DNA of 64,000 nt from Sepiola atlantica. Lineage: Eukaryota > Mollusca > Cephalopoda > Sepiida > Sepiolidae. Every line of letters begins with the position of its first letter. The stretch's first letter is position 1. Shown here piece after piece: positions 1-11,669 of this stretch. The notes beneath the pieces were generated by a model, which saw only the letters and a list, made by a program, of their open reading frames with translations, made no database searches and had not been told where the DNA came from. The stretch lies in the NCBI GenBank assembly GCA_963556195.1, contig CAUVYP010001208.1, positions 1,798,001 through 1,862,000 on the forward strand. The letters are read 5' to 3'. The position numbers and the translations under genes were made by a program.

Positions 1-135
1 TCGAATTGTGCAACGAAACTTTGCAGACAGTCTCGAATAGGCTCTTTCTACTAAAGTACCAAGTTTCAGAAGTGCAGCTCTTGTACTGCCGGAGATATGT
101 CGATACAAACTGAATACGCAAAACATCAACAAAAT
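1..135. repeat. Partial class B monomer at the left edge
   Basis: This is the right-hand part of a monomer, starting inside the conserved TTCGAATTGTGCAACG segment and carrying a class B box (TCTCGAATAGGC). The same sequence recurs from 2047, one 11-mer unit (2046 bp) later, so the first HOR unit extends left of the window. Confidence 0.9.
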
Positions 136-321
136 CTAGCGCGTTTTAAAGTTGATATCGCTTTTGTTTATAACTTCCACATTTATTCGAATTGTGCAAC
201 AAAACTTTGAAGAACGTCGGGGAGGCACATTTCCTACTGAAGTACCAAGTTTCAGAAGTGCAGATCTTGTACTGCCGGAGATATGTCGATACAAACTGAA
301 TACGCAAAACATCAACAAAAT
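136..321. repeat. Marker monomer variant, copy 1
   Basis: The class box is replaced by a cluster of changes: AAAACTTTGAAGAACGTCGGGGAGGC instead of the usual GCAGACAGTCGCGGAGAC context, shown here only by its key segment GAAGAACGTCGGGGAGG. Other copies start at 2182, 3670, 5530, 9065, 11670 and 15205, and nowhere after 17 kb. It is therefore a domain 1 signature and defines the units there. This copy and the one at 2182 lack the one-base insertion (ATTCCAC) seen just downstream of the box in the other five. Confidence 0.85.
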
Positions 322-2181
322 TTAGCGCGTTTTAAAGTTGATATCGCTTTTGTGTATAACTTCCACATTTATTCGAATTGTGCAACGAAACTTTGCAGAC
401 AGTCTCGAAAAGGCTTTTTCTACTGAAGTACCAAGTTTACGAAGTGCAGCTTTTGTACTGCCGGAGATATGTCGATACAAACTGAATACGCAAAACATCA
501 ACAAAATTTAGCGCGTTTTAAAGTTGATATCGCTTTTGTTTATAACTTCCACATTTATTCGAATTGTGCAACGAAACTTTGCAGACAGTCGGGGAGACAC
601 ATTTCCTACTGAAGTACAAAGTTTCAGAAGTGCAGATCTTGTACTGCCGGAGATATGTCGATACAAACTGAATACGCAAAACATCAACAAAATTTAGCGC
701 GTTTTAAAGTTGATATCGCTTTTGTGTATAACTTCCACATTTATTCGAATTGTGCAACGAAACTTTGCAGACAGTCTCGAATAGGCTTTTTCTACTGAAG
801 TACCAAGTTTCAGAAGTGCAGCTTTTGTACTGCCGGAGATATGTCGATACAAACTGAATACGCAAAACATCAACAAAATTTATCGCGTTTTAAAGTTGAT
901 ATCGCTTTTGTTTATAACTTCCACATTTATTCGAATTGTGCAACGAAACTTTGCAGACAGTCGCGGAGACACATTTTCTACTGAAGTACCAAGTATCAGA
1001 AGTGCAGCTCTTGTACTGCCTGAGATATGTCGATAAAAACTGAATACGCAAAACATCAACAAAATTTAGCGCGTTTTAAAGTTGATATCGCTTTTGTGTA
1101 TAACTTCCACATTTATTCGAATTGTGCAACGAAACTTTGCAGACAGTCTCGAATAGGCTTTTTCTACTGAAGTACCAAGTTTCAGAAGTGCAGCTTTTGT
1201 ACTGCCGGAGATATGTCGATACAAACTGAATACGCAAAACATCAACAACATTTAGCGCGTTTTAAAGTTGATATCGCTTTTGTTTATAACTTCCACATTT
1301 ATTCGAATTGTGCAACGAAACTTTGCAGACAGTCGCGGAGACATATTTTCTACTTAAGTACCAAGTTTCAGAAGTGCAGCTTATGTACTGCCGGAGATAT
1401 TTCTGTACAAACTGAATACGCAAAACATCAACAAAATTTAGCGCGTTTTAAAGTTGATATCGCTTTTGTGTATCACTTCCACATTTATTCGAATTGTGCA
1501 ACGAAACTTTGCAGACAGTCTGGAATGGGCCTTTTCTACTAAAGTACCAAGTTTCAGAAGTGCAGCTCTTGTACTGCCGGAGATATGTCGATACAAACTG
1601 AATACGCAAAACATCAACAAAATTTAGCGCGTTTTAAAGTTGATATCGCTTTTGTGTATAACTTCCACATTTATTCGAATTGTGCAACGAAACTTTGCAG
1701 ACAGTCTCGAATAGGCTTTTTCTACTGAAGTACCAAGTTTCAGAAGTGCAGCTTTTGTACTGCCGGAGATATGTCGATACAAACTGAATACGCAAAACAT
1801 CAACAAAATTTAGCGCGTTTTAAAGTTGATATCGCTTTTGTTTATAACTTCCACATTTATTCGAATTGTGCAACGAAACTTTGCAGACAGTCGCAGAGAC
1901 ATATTTTCTACTTAAGTACCAAGTTTCAGAAGTGCAGCTTATGTACTGCCGGAGATATTTCTGTACAAACTGAATACGCAAAACATCAACAAAATTTAGC
2001 GCGTTTTAAAGTTGATATCGCTTTTGTGTATAACTTCCACATTTATTCGAATTGTGCAACGAAACTTTGCAGACAGTCTCGAATAGGCTCTTTCTACTAA
2101 AGTACCAAGTTTCAGAAGTGCAGCTCTTGTACTGCCGGAGATATGTCGATACAAACTGAATACGCAAAACATCAACAAAAT
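136..2181. repeat. Domain 1 unit 1: 11-mer HOR, 2046 bp
   Basis: Eleven monomers with no net length change. It opens with the marker monomer (136-321, box AAGAACGTCGGGGAGGC) and then has class order B, A, B, A, B, A, B, B, A, B. Monomers 694-1623 resemble the pentamer module of later units, and 1624-2181 resembles the last three monomers of the tetramer module. Bases 1 to about 1655 show no difference by eye from 2047 to about 3701. Shared private variants include AATTTATCGCG (near 871 and 2921), GATAAAAACTG (near 1034 and 3080) and TATCACTTCC (near 1471 and 3517). Confidence 0.88.
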
Positions 2182-3669
2182 CTAGCGCGTTTTAAAGTTG
2201 ATATCGCTTTTGTTTATAACTTCCACATTTATTCGAATTGTGCAACAAAACTTTGAAGAACGTCGGGGAGGCACATTTCCTACTGAAGTACCAAGTTTCA
2301 GAAGTGCAGATCTTGTACTGCCGGAGATATGTCGATACAAACTGAATACGCAAAACATCAACAAAATTTAGCGCGTTTTAAAGTTGATATCGCTTTTGTG
2401 TATAACTTCCACATTTATTCGAATTGTGCAACGAAACTTTGCAGACAGTCTCGAAAAGGCTTTTTCTACTGAAGTACCAAGTTTACGAAGTGCAGCTTTT
2501 GTACTGCCGGAGATATGTCGATACAAACTGAATACGCAAAACATCAACAAAATTTAGCGCGTTTTAAAGTTGATATCGCTTTTGTTTATAACTTCCACAT
2601 TTATTCGAATTGTGCAACGAAACTTTGCAGACAGTCGGGGAGACACATTTCCTACTGAAGTACAAAGTTTCAGAAGTGCAGATCTTGTACTGCCGGAGAT
2701 ATGTCGATACAAACTGAATACGCAAAACATCAACAAAATTTAGCGCGTTTTAAAGTTGATATCGCTTTTGTGTATAACTTCCACATTTATTCGAATTGTG
2801 CAACGAAACTTTGCAGACAGTCTCGAATAGGCTTTTTCTACTGAAGTACCAAGTTTCAGAAGTGCAGCTTTTGTACTGCCGGAGATATGTCGATACAAAC
2901 TGAATACGCAAAACATCAACAAAATTTATCGCGTTTTAAAGTTGATATCGCTTTTGTTTATAACTTCCACATTTATTCGAATTGTGCAACGAAACTTTGC
3001 AGACAGTCGCGGAGACACATTTTCTACTGAAGTACCAAGTATCAGAAGTGCAGCTCTTGTACTGCCTGAGATATGTCGATAAAAACTGAATACGCAAAAC
3101 ATCAACAAAATTTAGCGCGTTTTAAAGTTGATATCGCTTTTGTGTATAACTTCCACATTTATTCGAATTGTGCAACGAAACTTTGCAGACAGTCTCGAAT
3201 AGGCTTTTTCTACTGAAGTACCAAGTTTCAGAAGTGCAGCTTTTGTACTGCCGGAGATATGTCGATACAAACTGAATACGCAAAACATCAACAACATTTA
3301 GCGCGTTTTAAAGTTGATATCGCTTTTGTTTATAACTTCCACATTTATTCGAATTGTGCAACGAAACTTTGCAGACAGTCGCGGAGACATATTTTCTACT
3401 TAAGTACCAAGTTTCAGAAGTGCAGCTTATGTACTGCCGGAGATATTTCTGTACAAACTGAATACGCAAAACATCAACAAAATTTAGCGCGTTTTAAAGT
3501 TGATATCGCTTTTGTGTATCACTTCCACATTTATTCGAATTGTGCAACGAAACTTTGCAGACAGTCTGGAATGGGCCTTTTCTACTAAAGTACCAAGTTT
3601 CAGAAGTGCAGCTCTTGTACTGCCGGAGATATGTCGATACAAACTGAATACGCAAAACATCAACAAAAT
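2182..3669. repeat. Domain 1 unit 2: 8-mer, truncated copy of unit 1
   Basis: Marker monomer plus seven monomers that repeat 136-1623 at an offset of 2046. The match continues to about 3701 and then breaks at a G/T difference in GTGTATAAC versus GTTTATAAC, where a new marker monomer begins. The last three monomers of unit 1 (1624-2181) have no counterpart here. This looks like an exchange joining two marker monomers in register. Confidence 0.85.
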
Positions 3670-5529
3670 TTAGCGCGTTTTAAAGTTGATATCGCTTTTG
3701 TTTATAACTTCCACATTTATTCGAATTGTGCAACAAAACTTTGAAGAACGTCGGGGAGGCACATTTCCTACTGAAGTACCAAGTTTCAGAAGTGCAGATC
3801 TTGTACTGCCGGAGATATGTCGATACAAACTGAATACGCAAAACATTCCACAAAATTTAGCGCGTTTTACAGTTGATATCGCTTTTGTTTATAACTTCCC
3901 CATTTATTCGAATTGTGCAACGAAACTTTGCAGACAGTCGCGGAGACACATGTTCTACTGAAGTACCAAGTTTCAGAAGTGCAGCTCTTGTACTGCCGGA
4001 GATATGTCGATACAAACTGAATACGCAAAACATCAACAAAATTTAGCGCGTTTTAAAGTTGATATCGCTTTTGTGTATAACTTCCACATTTATTCGAATT
4101 GTGCAACGAAACTTTGCAGACAGTCTCGAAAAGGCTTTTTCTACTGAAGTACCAAGTTTCAGAAGTGCAGCTTTTGTACTGCCGGAGATATGTCGATACA
4201 AACTGAATACGCAAAACATCAACAAAATTTAGCGCGTTTTAAAGTTGATATCGCTTTTGTTTATAACTTCTACATTTATTCGAATTGTGCAACGAAACTT
4301 TGCAGACAGTCGCGGAGACACATTTTCTACTTAAGTACCAAGTTTCAGAAGTGCAGCTTATGTACTGCCGGAGATATTTCGATACAAACTGAATACGCAA
4401 AACATCAACAAAATTTAGCGCGTTTTAAAGTTTATATCGCTTTTGTGTATAACTTCCACATTTATTCGAATTGCGCAACGAAACTTTGCAGACAGTTACG
4501 AATAGGCTCTTTCTACTAAAGTACCAAGTTTCAGAAGTGCAGCTCTTGTACTGCCGGAGATATGTCGATACAAACTGAATACGCAAAACATCAACAAAAT
4601 TTAGCGCGTTTTAAAGTTGATATCGCTTTTGTTTATAACTTCCACATTTATTCGAATTGTGCAACGAAACTTTGCAGACAGTCGGGGAGACACATTTCCT
4701 ACTGAAGTACCAAGTTTGAGATTGCAGCTCTTGTACTGCCGGAGATATGTCGATACAAACTGAATACGCAAAACATCAACAAAATTTAGCGCGTTTTAAA
4801 GTTGATATCGCTTTTGTGTATAACTTCCACATTTATTCGAATTGTGCAACGAAACTTTGCAGACAGTCTCGAATAGGCTTTTTCTACTGAAGTACCAAGT
4901 TTCAGAAGTGCAGCTTTTGTACTGCCGGAGATATGTCGATACAAACTGAATACGCAAAACATCAACAAAATTTAGCGCGTTTTAAAGTTGATATCGCTTT
5001 TGTTTATAACTTCCACATTTATTCGAATTGTGCAACGAAACTTTGCAGACAGTCGCGGAGACACATTTTCCACTTAAGTACCAAGTTTCAGAAGTGCAGC
5101 TTATGTACTGCCGGAGATATTTCGATACAAACTGAATACGCAAAACATCAACAAAATTTAGCGCGTTTTAAAGTTGATATCGGTTTTGTGTATAACTTGT
5201 ACATTTATTCGAATTGTGCAACGAAACTTTGCAGACAGTCTCGAATAGGCTCTTTCTACTAAAGTACCAAGTTTCAGAAGTGCAGCTCTTGTACTGCCGG
5301 AGATATGTCGATACAAACTGAATACGCAAAACATCAACAAAATTTATCGCGTTTTAAAGTTGATATCGCTTTTGTTTATAACTTAAACATTTATTCGAAT
5401 TGTGCAACGAAACTTTGCAGACAGTCTCGAATAGGCCCTTTCTACTGAAGTACCAAGTTTCAGAAGTGCAGCTCTTGTACTGCCGGAGATATGTGGATAC
5501 AAACTGAATACGCAAAACATCAACAAAAT
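3670..5529. repeat. Domain 1 unit 3: 10-mer HOR, 1860 bp
   Basis: Marker monomer (3670-3856, 187 bp because of an extra base at about 3846), tetramer (3857-4600), second tetramer (4601-5343, one base short near 4720 in GTTTGAGATTGCAG), then a single class B monomer (5344-5529) carrying TATGTGGATAC. That last monomer matches the first monomer of the pentamer module, so the pentamer appears truncated. 3670-5340 aligns to 9065-10736 at an offset of 5395-5396. Confidence 0.83.
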
Positions 5530-5716
5530 TTAGCGCGTTTTAAAGTTGATATCGCTTTTGTTTATAACTTCCCCATTTATTCGAATTGTGCAACGAAACT
5601 TTGAAGAACGTCGGGGAGGCACATTTCCTACTGAAGTACCAAGTTTCAGAAGTGCAGATCTTGTACTGCCGGAGATATGTCGATACAAACTGAATACGCA
5701 AAACATTCCACAAAAT

Positions 5717-7204
5717 TTAGCGCGTTTTACAGTTGATATCGCTTTTGTTTATAACTTCCCCATTTATTCGAATTGTGCAACGAAACTTTGCAGACAGTCG
5801 CGGAGACACATTTTCTACTGAAGTAGCAAGTTTCAGAAGTGCAGCTCTTGTACTTCCGGAGATATGTCGATACAAACTGAATACGCAAAACATCAACAAA
5901 ATTTAGCGCGTTTTAAAGTTGATATCGCTTTTGTGTATAACTTCCCCATTTATTCGAATTGTGCAACGAAACTTTGCAGACAGTCTCGAATAGGCTTTTT
6001 CTACTGAAGTACCAAGTTTCAGAAGTGCAGCTTTTGTTCTGCCGGAGATATGTCGATACAAACTGAATACGCAAAACATCAACAAAATTTAGCGCGTTTT
6101 AAAGTTGATATCGCTTTTGTTTATAACTTCCACATTTATTCGAATTGTGCAACGAAACTTTGCAGACAGTCGCGGAGACACATTTTCTACTTAAGTACCA
6201 AGTTTCAGAAGTGCACCTTATGTACTGCCGGAGATATTTCGATACAAACTGAATACGCAAAACATCAACAAAATTTAGCGCGTTTTAAAGTTTATATCGC
6301 TTTTGTGTATAACTTGTACATTTATTCGAATTGCGCAACGAAACTTTGCAGACAGTCTCGAATAGGCTCTTTCTACTAAAGTACCAAGTTTCAGAAGTGC
6401 AGCTCTTGTACTGCCGGAGATATGTCGATACAAACTGAATACGCAAAACATCAACAAAATTTAGCGCGTTTTAAAGTTGATATCGCTTTTGTTTATAACT
6501 TCCCCATTTATTCGAATTGTGCAACGAAACTTTGCAGACAGTCGCGGAGACACATTTTCTACTGAAGTAGCAAGTTTCAGAAGTGCAGCTCTTGTACTGC
6601 CGGAGATATGTCGATACAAACTGAATACGCAAAACATCAACAAAATTTAGCGCGTTTTAAAGTTGATATCGCTTTTGTGTATAACTTCCCCATTTATTCG
6701 AATTGTGCAACGAAACTTTGCAGACAGTCTCGAATAGGCTTTTTCTACTGAAGTACCAAGTTTCAGAAGTGCAGCTTTTGTTCTGCCGGAGATATGTCGA
6801 TACAAACTGAATACGCAAAACATCAACAAAATTTAGCGCGTTTTAAAGTTGATATCGCTTTTGTTTATAACTTCCACATTTATTCGAATTGTGCAACGAA
6901 ACTTTGCAGACAGTCGCGGAGACACATTTTCTACTTAAGTACCAAGTTTCAGAAGTGCAGCTTATGTACTGCCGGAGATATTTCGATACAAACTGAATAC
7001 GCAAAACATCAACAAAATTTAGCGCGTTTTAAAGTTGATATCGGTTTTGTGTATAACTTGTACATTTATTCGAATTGTGCAACGAAACTTTGCAGACAGT
7101 CTCGAATAGGCTCTTTCTACTAAAGTACCAAGTTTCAGAAGTGCAGCTCTTGTACTGCCGGAGATATGTCGATACAAACTCAATACGCAAAACATCAACA
7201 AAAT
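5717..7204. repeat. Tandem pair of 744-bp tetramer modules (A-B-A-B)
   Basis: Copies at 5717-6460 and 6461-7204. Shared features are CTTCCCCATT in the first two monomers, TGAAGTAGCAAG in the first, TTTTGTTCTGCC in the second and CTACTTAAG in the third. The copies differ at a few sites: GCACCTTATG versus GCAGCTTATG, GTTTATATCGC versus GTTGATATCGG, TTGCGCAACG versus TTGTGCAACG. Confidence 0.85.
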
Positions 7205-9064
7205 TTAGCGCGTTTTAAAGTTGATATCGCTTTTGTTTATAACTTCCACATTTATTCGAATTGTGCAACGAAACTTTGCAGACAGTCTCGAATAGGCCCT
7301 TTCTACTGAAGTACCAAGTTTCAGAAGTGCAGCTCTTGTACTGCCGGAGATATGTGGATACAAACTGAATACGCAAAACATCAACAAAATTTAGCGCGTT
7401 TTAAAGTTGATATCGCTTTTGTTTATAACTTCCACATTTATTCGAATTGTGCAACGAAACTTTGCAGACAGTCGCGGAGACACATTTTCTACTGAAGTAT
7501 TAAGTTTCAGAAGTGCAGCTCTTGTACTGCCGGAGATATGTCGATAAAAACTGAATACGCAAAACATCAACAAAATTTAGCGCGTTTTAAAGTTGATATC
7601 GCTTTTGTGTATAACTTCCACATTTATTCGAATTGTGCAACGAAACTTTGCAGACAGTCTCGAATAGGCTTTTTCTACTGAAGTACCAAGTTTCAGAAGT
7701 GCAGCTTTTGTACTGCCGGAGATATGTCGATACAAACTGAATACGCAAAACATCAACAAAATTTAGCGCGTTTTAAAGTTGATATCGCTTTTGTTTATAA
7801 CTTCCACATTTATTCGAATTGTGCAACGAAACTTTGCAGACAGTCGCGGAGACACATTTTCTACTTAAGTACCAAGTTTCAGAAGTGCAGCTTATGTACT
7901 GCCGGAGATATTTCGATACAAACTGAATACGCAAAACATCAACAAAATTTAGCGCGTTTTAAAGTTGATATCGGTTTTGTGTATAACTTGTACATTTATT
8001 CGAATTGTGCAACGAAACTTTGCAGACAGTCTCGAATAGGCTCTGTCTACTAAAGTACCAAGTTTCAGAAGTGCAGCTCTTGTACTGCCGGAGATATGTC
8101 GATACAAACTGAATACGCAAAACATCAACAAAATTTAGCGCGTTTTAAAGTTGATATCGCTTTTGTTTATAACTTCCACATTTATTCGAATTGTGCAACG
8201 AAACTTTGCAGACAGTCTCGAATAGGCCCTTTCTACTGAAGTACCAAGTTTCAGAAGTGCAGCTCTTGTACTGCCGGAGATATGTGGATACAAACTGAAT
8301 ACGCAAAACATCAACAAAATTTAGCGCGTTTTAAAGTTGATATCGCTTTTGTTTATAACTTCCACATTTATTCGAATTGTGCAACGAAACTTTGCAGACA
8401 GTCGCGGAGACACATTTTCTACTGAAGTACCAAGTTTCCGAAGTGCAGCTCTTGTACTGCCGGAGATATGTCGATAAAAACTGAATACGAAAAACATCAA
8501 CAAAATTTAGCGCGTTTTAAAGTTGATATCGCTTTTGTGTATAACTTCCACATTTATTCGAATTGTGCAACGAAACTTTGCAGACAGTCTCGAATAGGCT
8601 TTTTCTACTGAAGTACCAAGTTTCAGAAGTGCAGCTCTTGTACTGCCGGAGATATGTCGATACAAACTGAATACGCAAAACATCAACAACATTTAGCGCG
8701 TTTTAAAGTTGATATCGCTTTTGTTTATAACTTCCACATTTATTCGAATTGTGCAACGAAACTTTGCAGACAGTCGCGGAGACATATTTTCTACTTAAGT
8801 ACCAAGTTTCAGAAGTGCAGCTTATGTACTGCCGGAGATATTTCGATACAAACTGAATACGCAAAACATCAACAAAATTTAGCGCGTTTTAAAGTTGATA
8901 TCGCTTTTGTGTATAACTTCCACATTTATTCGAATTGTGCAACGAAACTTTGCAGACAGTCTCGAATAGGCTCTTTCTACTAAAGTACCAAGTTTCAGAA
9001 GTGCAGCTCTTGTACTGCCGGAGATATGTCGATACAAACTGAATACGCAAAACATCAACAAAAT
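7205..9064. repeat. Tandem pair of 930-bp pentamer modules (B-A-B-A-B)
   Basis: Copies at 7205-8134 and 8135-9064. Both open with a class B monomer with AATAGGCCCTTTC and TATGTGGATAC (7291 and 8221; 7351 and 8281, each 930 apart), followed by a class A monomer with GATAAAAACTG. Differences include GTATTAAG at about 7498 versus GTACCAAG, and TACGAAAAAC near 8487. Confidence 0.85.
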
Positions 9065-11669
9065 TTAGCGCGTTTTAAAGTTGATATCGCTTTTGTTTAT
9101 AACTTCCACATTTATTCGAATTGTGCAACAAAACTTTGAAGAACGTCGGGGAGGCACATTTCCTACTGAAGTACCAAGTTTCAGAATTGCAGATCTTGTA
9201 CTGCCGGAGATATGTCGATACAAACTGAATACGCAAAACATTCCACAAAATTTAGCGCGTTTTACAGTTGATATCGCTTTTGTTTATAACTTCCCCATTT
9301 ATTCGAATTGTGCAACGAAACTTTGCAGACAGTCGCGGAGACACATTTTCTACTGAAGTACCAAGTTTCAGAAGTGCAGCTCTTGTACTGCCGGAGATAT
9401 GTCGATACAAACTGAATACGCAAAACATCAACAAAATTTAGCGCGTTTTAAAGTTGATATCGCTTTTGTGTATAACTTCCACATTTATTCGAATTGTGCA
9501 ACGAAACTTTGCAGACAGTCTCGAAAAGGCTTTTTCTACTGAAGTACCAAGTTTCAGAAGTGCAGCTTTTGTACTGCCGGAGATATGTCGATACAAACTG
9601 AATACGCAAAACATCAACAAAATTTAGCGCGTTTTAAAGTTGATATCGCTTTTGTTTATAACTTCCACATTTATTCGAATTGTGCAACGAAACTTTGCAG
9701 ACAGTCGCGGAGACACATTTTCTACTTAAGTACCAAGTTTCAGAAGTGCAGCTTATGTACTGCCGGAGATATTTCGATACAAACTGAATACGCAAAACAT
9801 CAACAAAATTTAGCGCGTTTTAAAGTTTATATCGCTTTTGTGTATAACTTCCACATTTATTCGAATTGCGCAACGAAACTTTGCAGACAGTTACGAATAG
9901 GCTCTTTCTACTAAAGTACCAAGTTTCAGAAGTGCAGCTCTTGTACTGCCGGAGATATGTCGATACAAACTGAATACGCAAAACATCAACAAAATTTAGC
10001 GCGTTTTAAAGTTGATATCGCTTTTGTTTATAACTTCCACATTTATTCGAATTGTGCAACGAAACTTTGCAGACAGTCGGGGAGACACATTTCCTACTGA
10101 AGTACCAAGTTTGAGAATTGCAGCTCTTGTACTGCCGGAGATATGTCGATACAAACTGAATACGCAAAACATCAACAAAATTTAGCGCGTTTTAAAGTTG
10201 TTATCGCTTTTGTGTATAACTTCCACATTTATTCGAATTGTGCAACGAAACTTTGCAGACAGTCTCGAATAGGCTTTTTCTACTGAAGTACCAAGTTTCA
10301 GAAGTGCAGCTTTTGTACTGCCGGAGATATGTCGATACAAACTGAATACGCAAAACATCAACAAAATTTAGCGCGTTTTAAAGTTGATATCGCTTTTGTT
10401 TATAACTTCCACATTTATTCGAATTGTGCAACGAAACTTTGCAGACAGTCGCGGAGACACATTTTCCACTTAAGTACCAAGTTTCAGAAGTGCAGCTTAT
10501 GTACTGCCGGAGATATTTCGATACAAACTGAATACGCAAAACATCAACAAAATTTAGCGCGTTTTAAAGTTGATATCGGTTTTGTGTATAACTTGTACAT
10601 TTATTCGAATTGTGCAACGAAACTTTGCAGACAGTCTCGAATAGGCTCTTTCTACTAAAGTACCAAGTTTCAGAAGTGCAGCTCTTGTACTGCCGGAGAT
10701 ATGTCGATACAAACTGAATACGCAAAACATCAACAAAATTTATCGCGTTTTAAAGTTGATATCGCTTTTGTTTATAACTTCAACATTTATTCGAATTGTG
10801 CAACGAAACTTTGCAGACAGTCTCGAATAGGCCCTTTCTACTGAAGTACCAAGTTTCAGAAGTGCAGCTCTTGTACTGCCGGAGATATGTGGATACAAAC
10901 TGAATACGCAAAACATCAACAAAATTTAGCGCGTTTTAAAGTTGATATCGCTTTTGTTTATAACTTCCACATTTATTCGAATTGTGCAACGAAACTTTGC
11001 AGACAGTCGCGGAGACACATTTTCTACTGAAGTACCAAGTTTCAGAAGTGCAGCTCTTGTACTGCCGGAGATATGTCGATAAAAACTGAATACGCAAAAC
11101 ATCAACAAAATTTAGCGCGTTTTAAAGTTGATATCGCTTTTGTGTATAACTTCCACATTTATTCGAATTGTGCAACGAAACTTTGCAGACAGTCTCGAAT
11201 AGGCTTTTTCTACTGAAGTACTAAGTTTCAGAAGTGCAGCTCTTGTACTGCCGGAGATATGTCGATACAAACTGAATACGCAAAACATCAACAACATTTA
11301 GCGCGTTTTAAAGTTGATATCGCTTTTGTTTATAACTTCCACATTTATTCGAATTGTGCAACGAAACTTTGCAGACAGTCGCGGAGACATATTTTCTACT
11401 TAAGTACCAAGTTTCAGAAGTGCAGCTTATGTACTGCCGGAGATATTTCGATACAAACTGAATACGCAAAACATCAACAAAATTTAGCGCGTTTTAAAGT
11501 TGATATCGCTTTTGTGTATAACTTCCACATTTATTCGAATTGTGCAACGAAACTTTGCAGACAGTCTCGAATAGGCTCTTTCTACTAAAGTACCAAGTTT
11601 CAGAAGTGCAGCTCTTGTATTGCCGGAGATATGTCGATACAAACTGAATACGCAAAACATCAACAAAAT
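9065..11669. repeat. Domain 1 unit 5: 14-mer HOR, 2605 bp (marker + 2 tetramers + 1 pentamer)
   Basis: Marker monomer (9065-9251, one extra base at about 9241), tetramers at 9252-9995 and 9996-10739, one pentamer at 10740-11669. It has the same modules as the 19-mer but one pentamer fewer. The two tetramers differ more from each other than in the 19-mer: the second has GTCGGGGAGACACATTTCC and GTTTGAGAATTGCAG. The first nine monomers match unit 3. Confidence 0.85.

Larger units (their letters stand above)
5530..9064. repeat. Domain 1 unit 4: 19-mer HOR, 3535 bp (marker + 2 tetramers + 2 pentamers)
   Basis: The marker monomer (5530-5716, one extra base at about 5706) is followed by two tandem tetramers (5717-6460 and 6461-7204, 744 bp apart) and two tandem pentamers (7205-8134 and 8135-9064, 930 bp apart). 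The whole unit recurs at 11670-15204, 6140 bp away, with only scattered differences, for example CTTAAG at about 6191 versus CTGAAG at about 12331. Confidence 0.87.
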
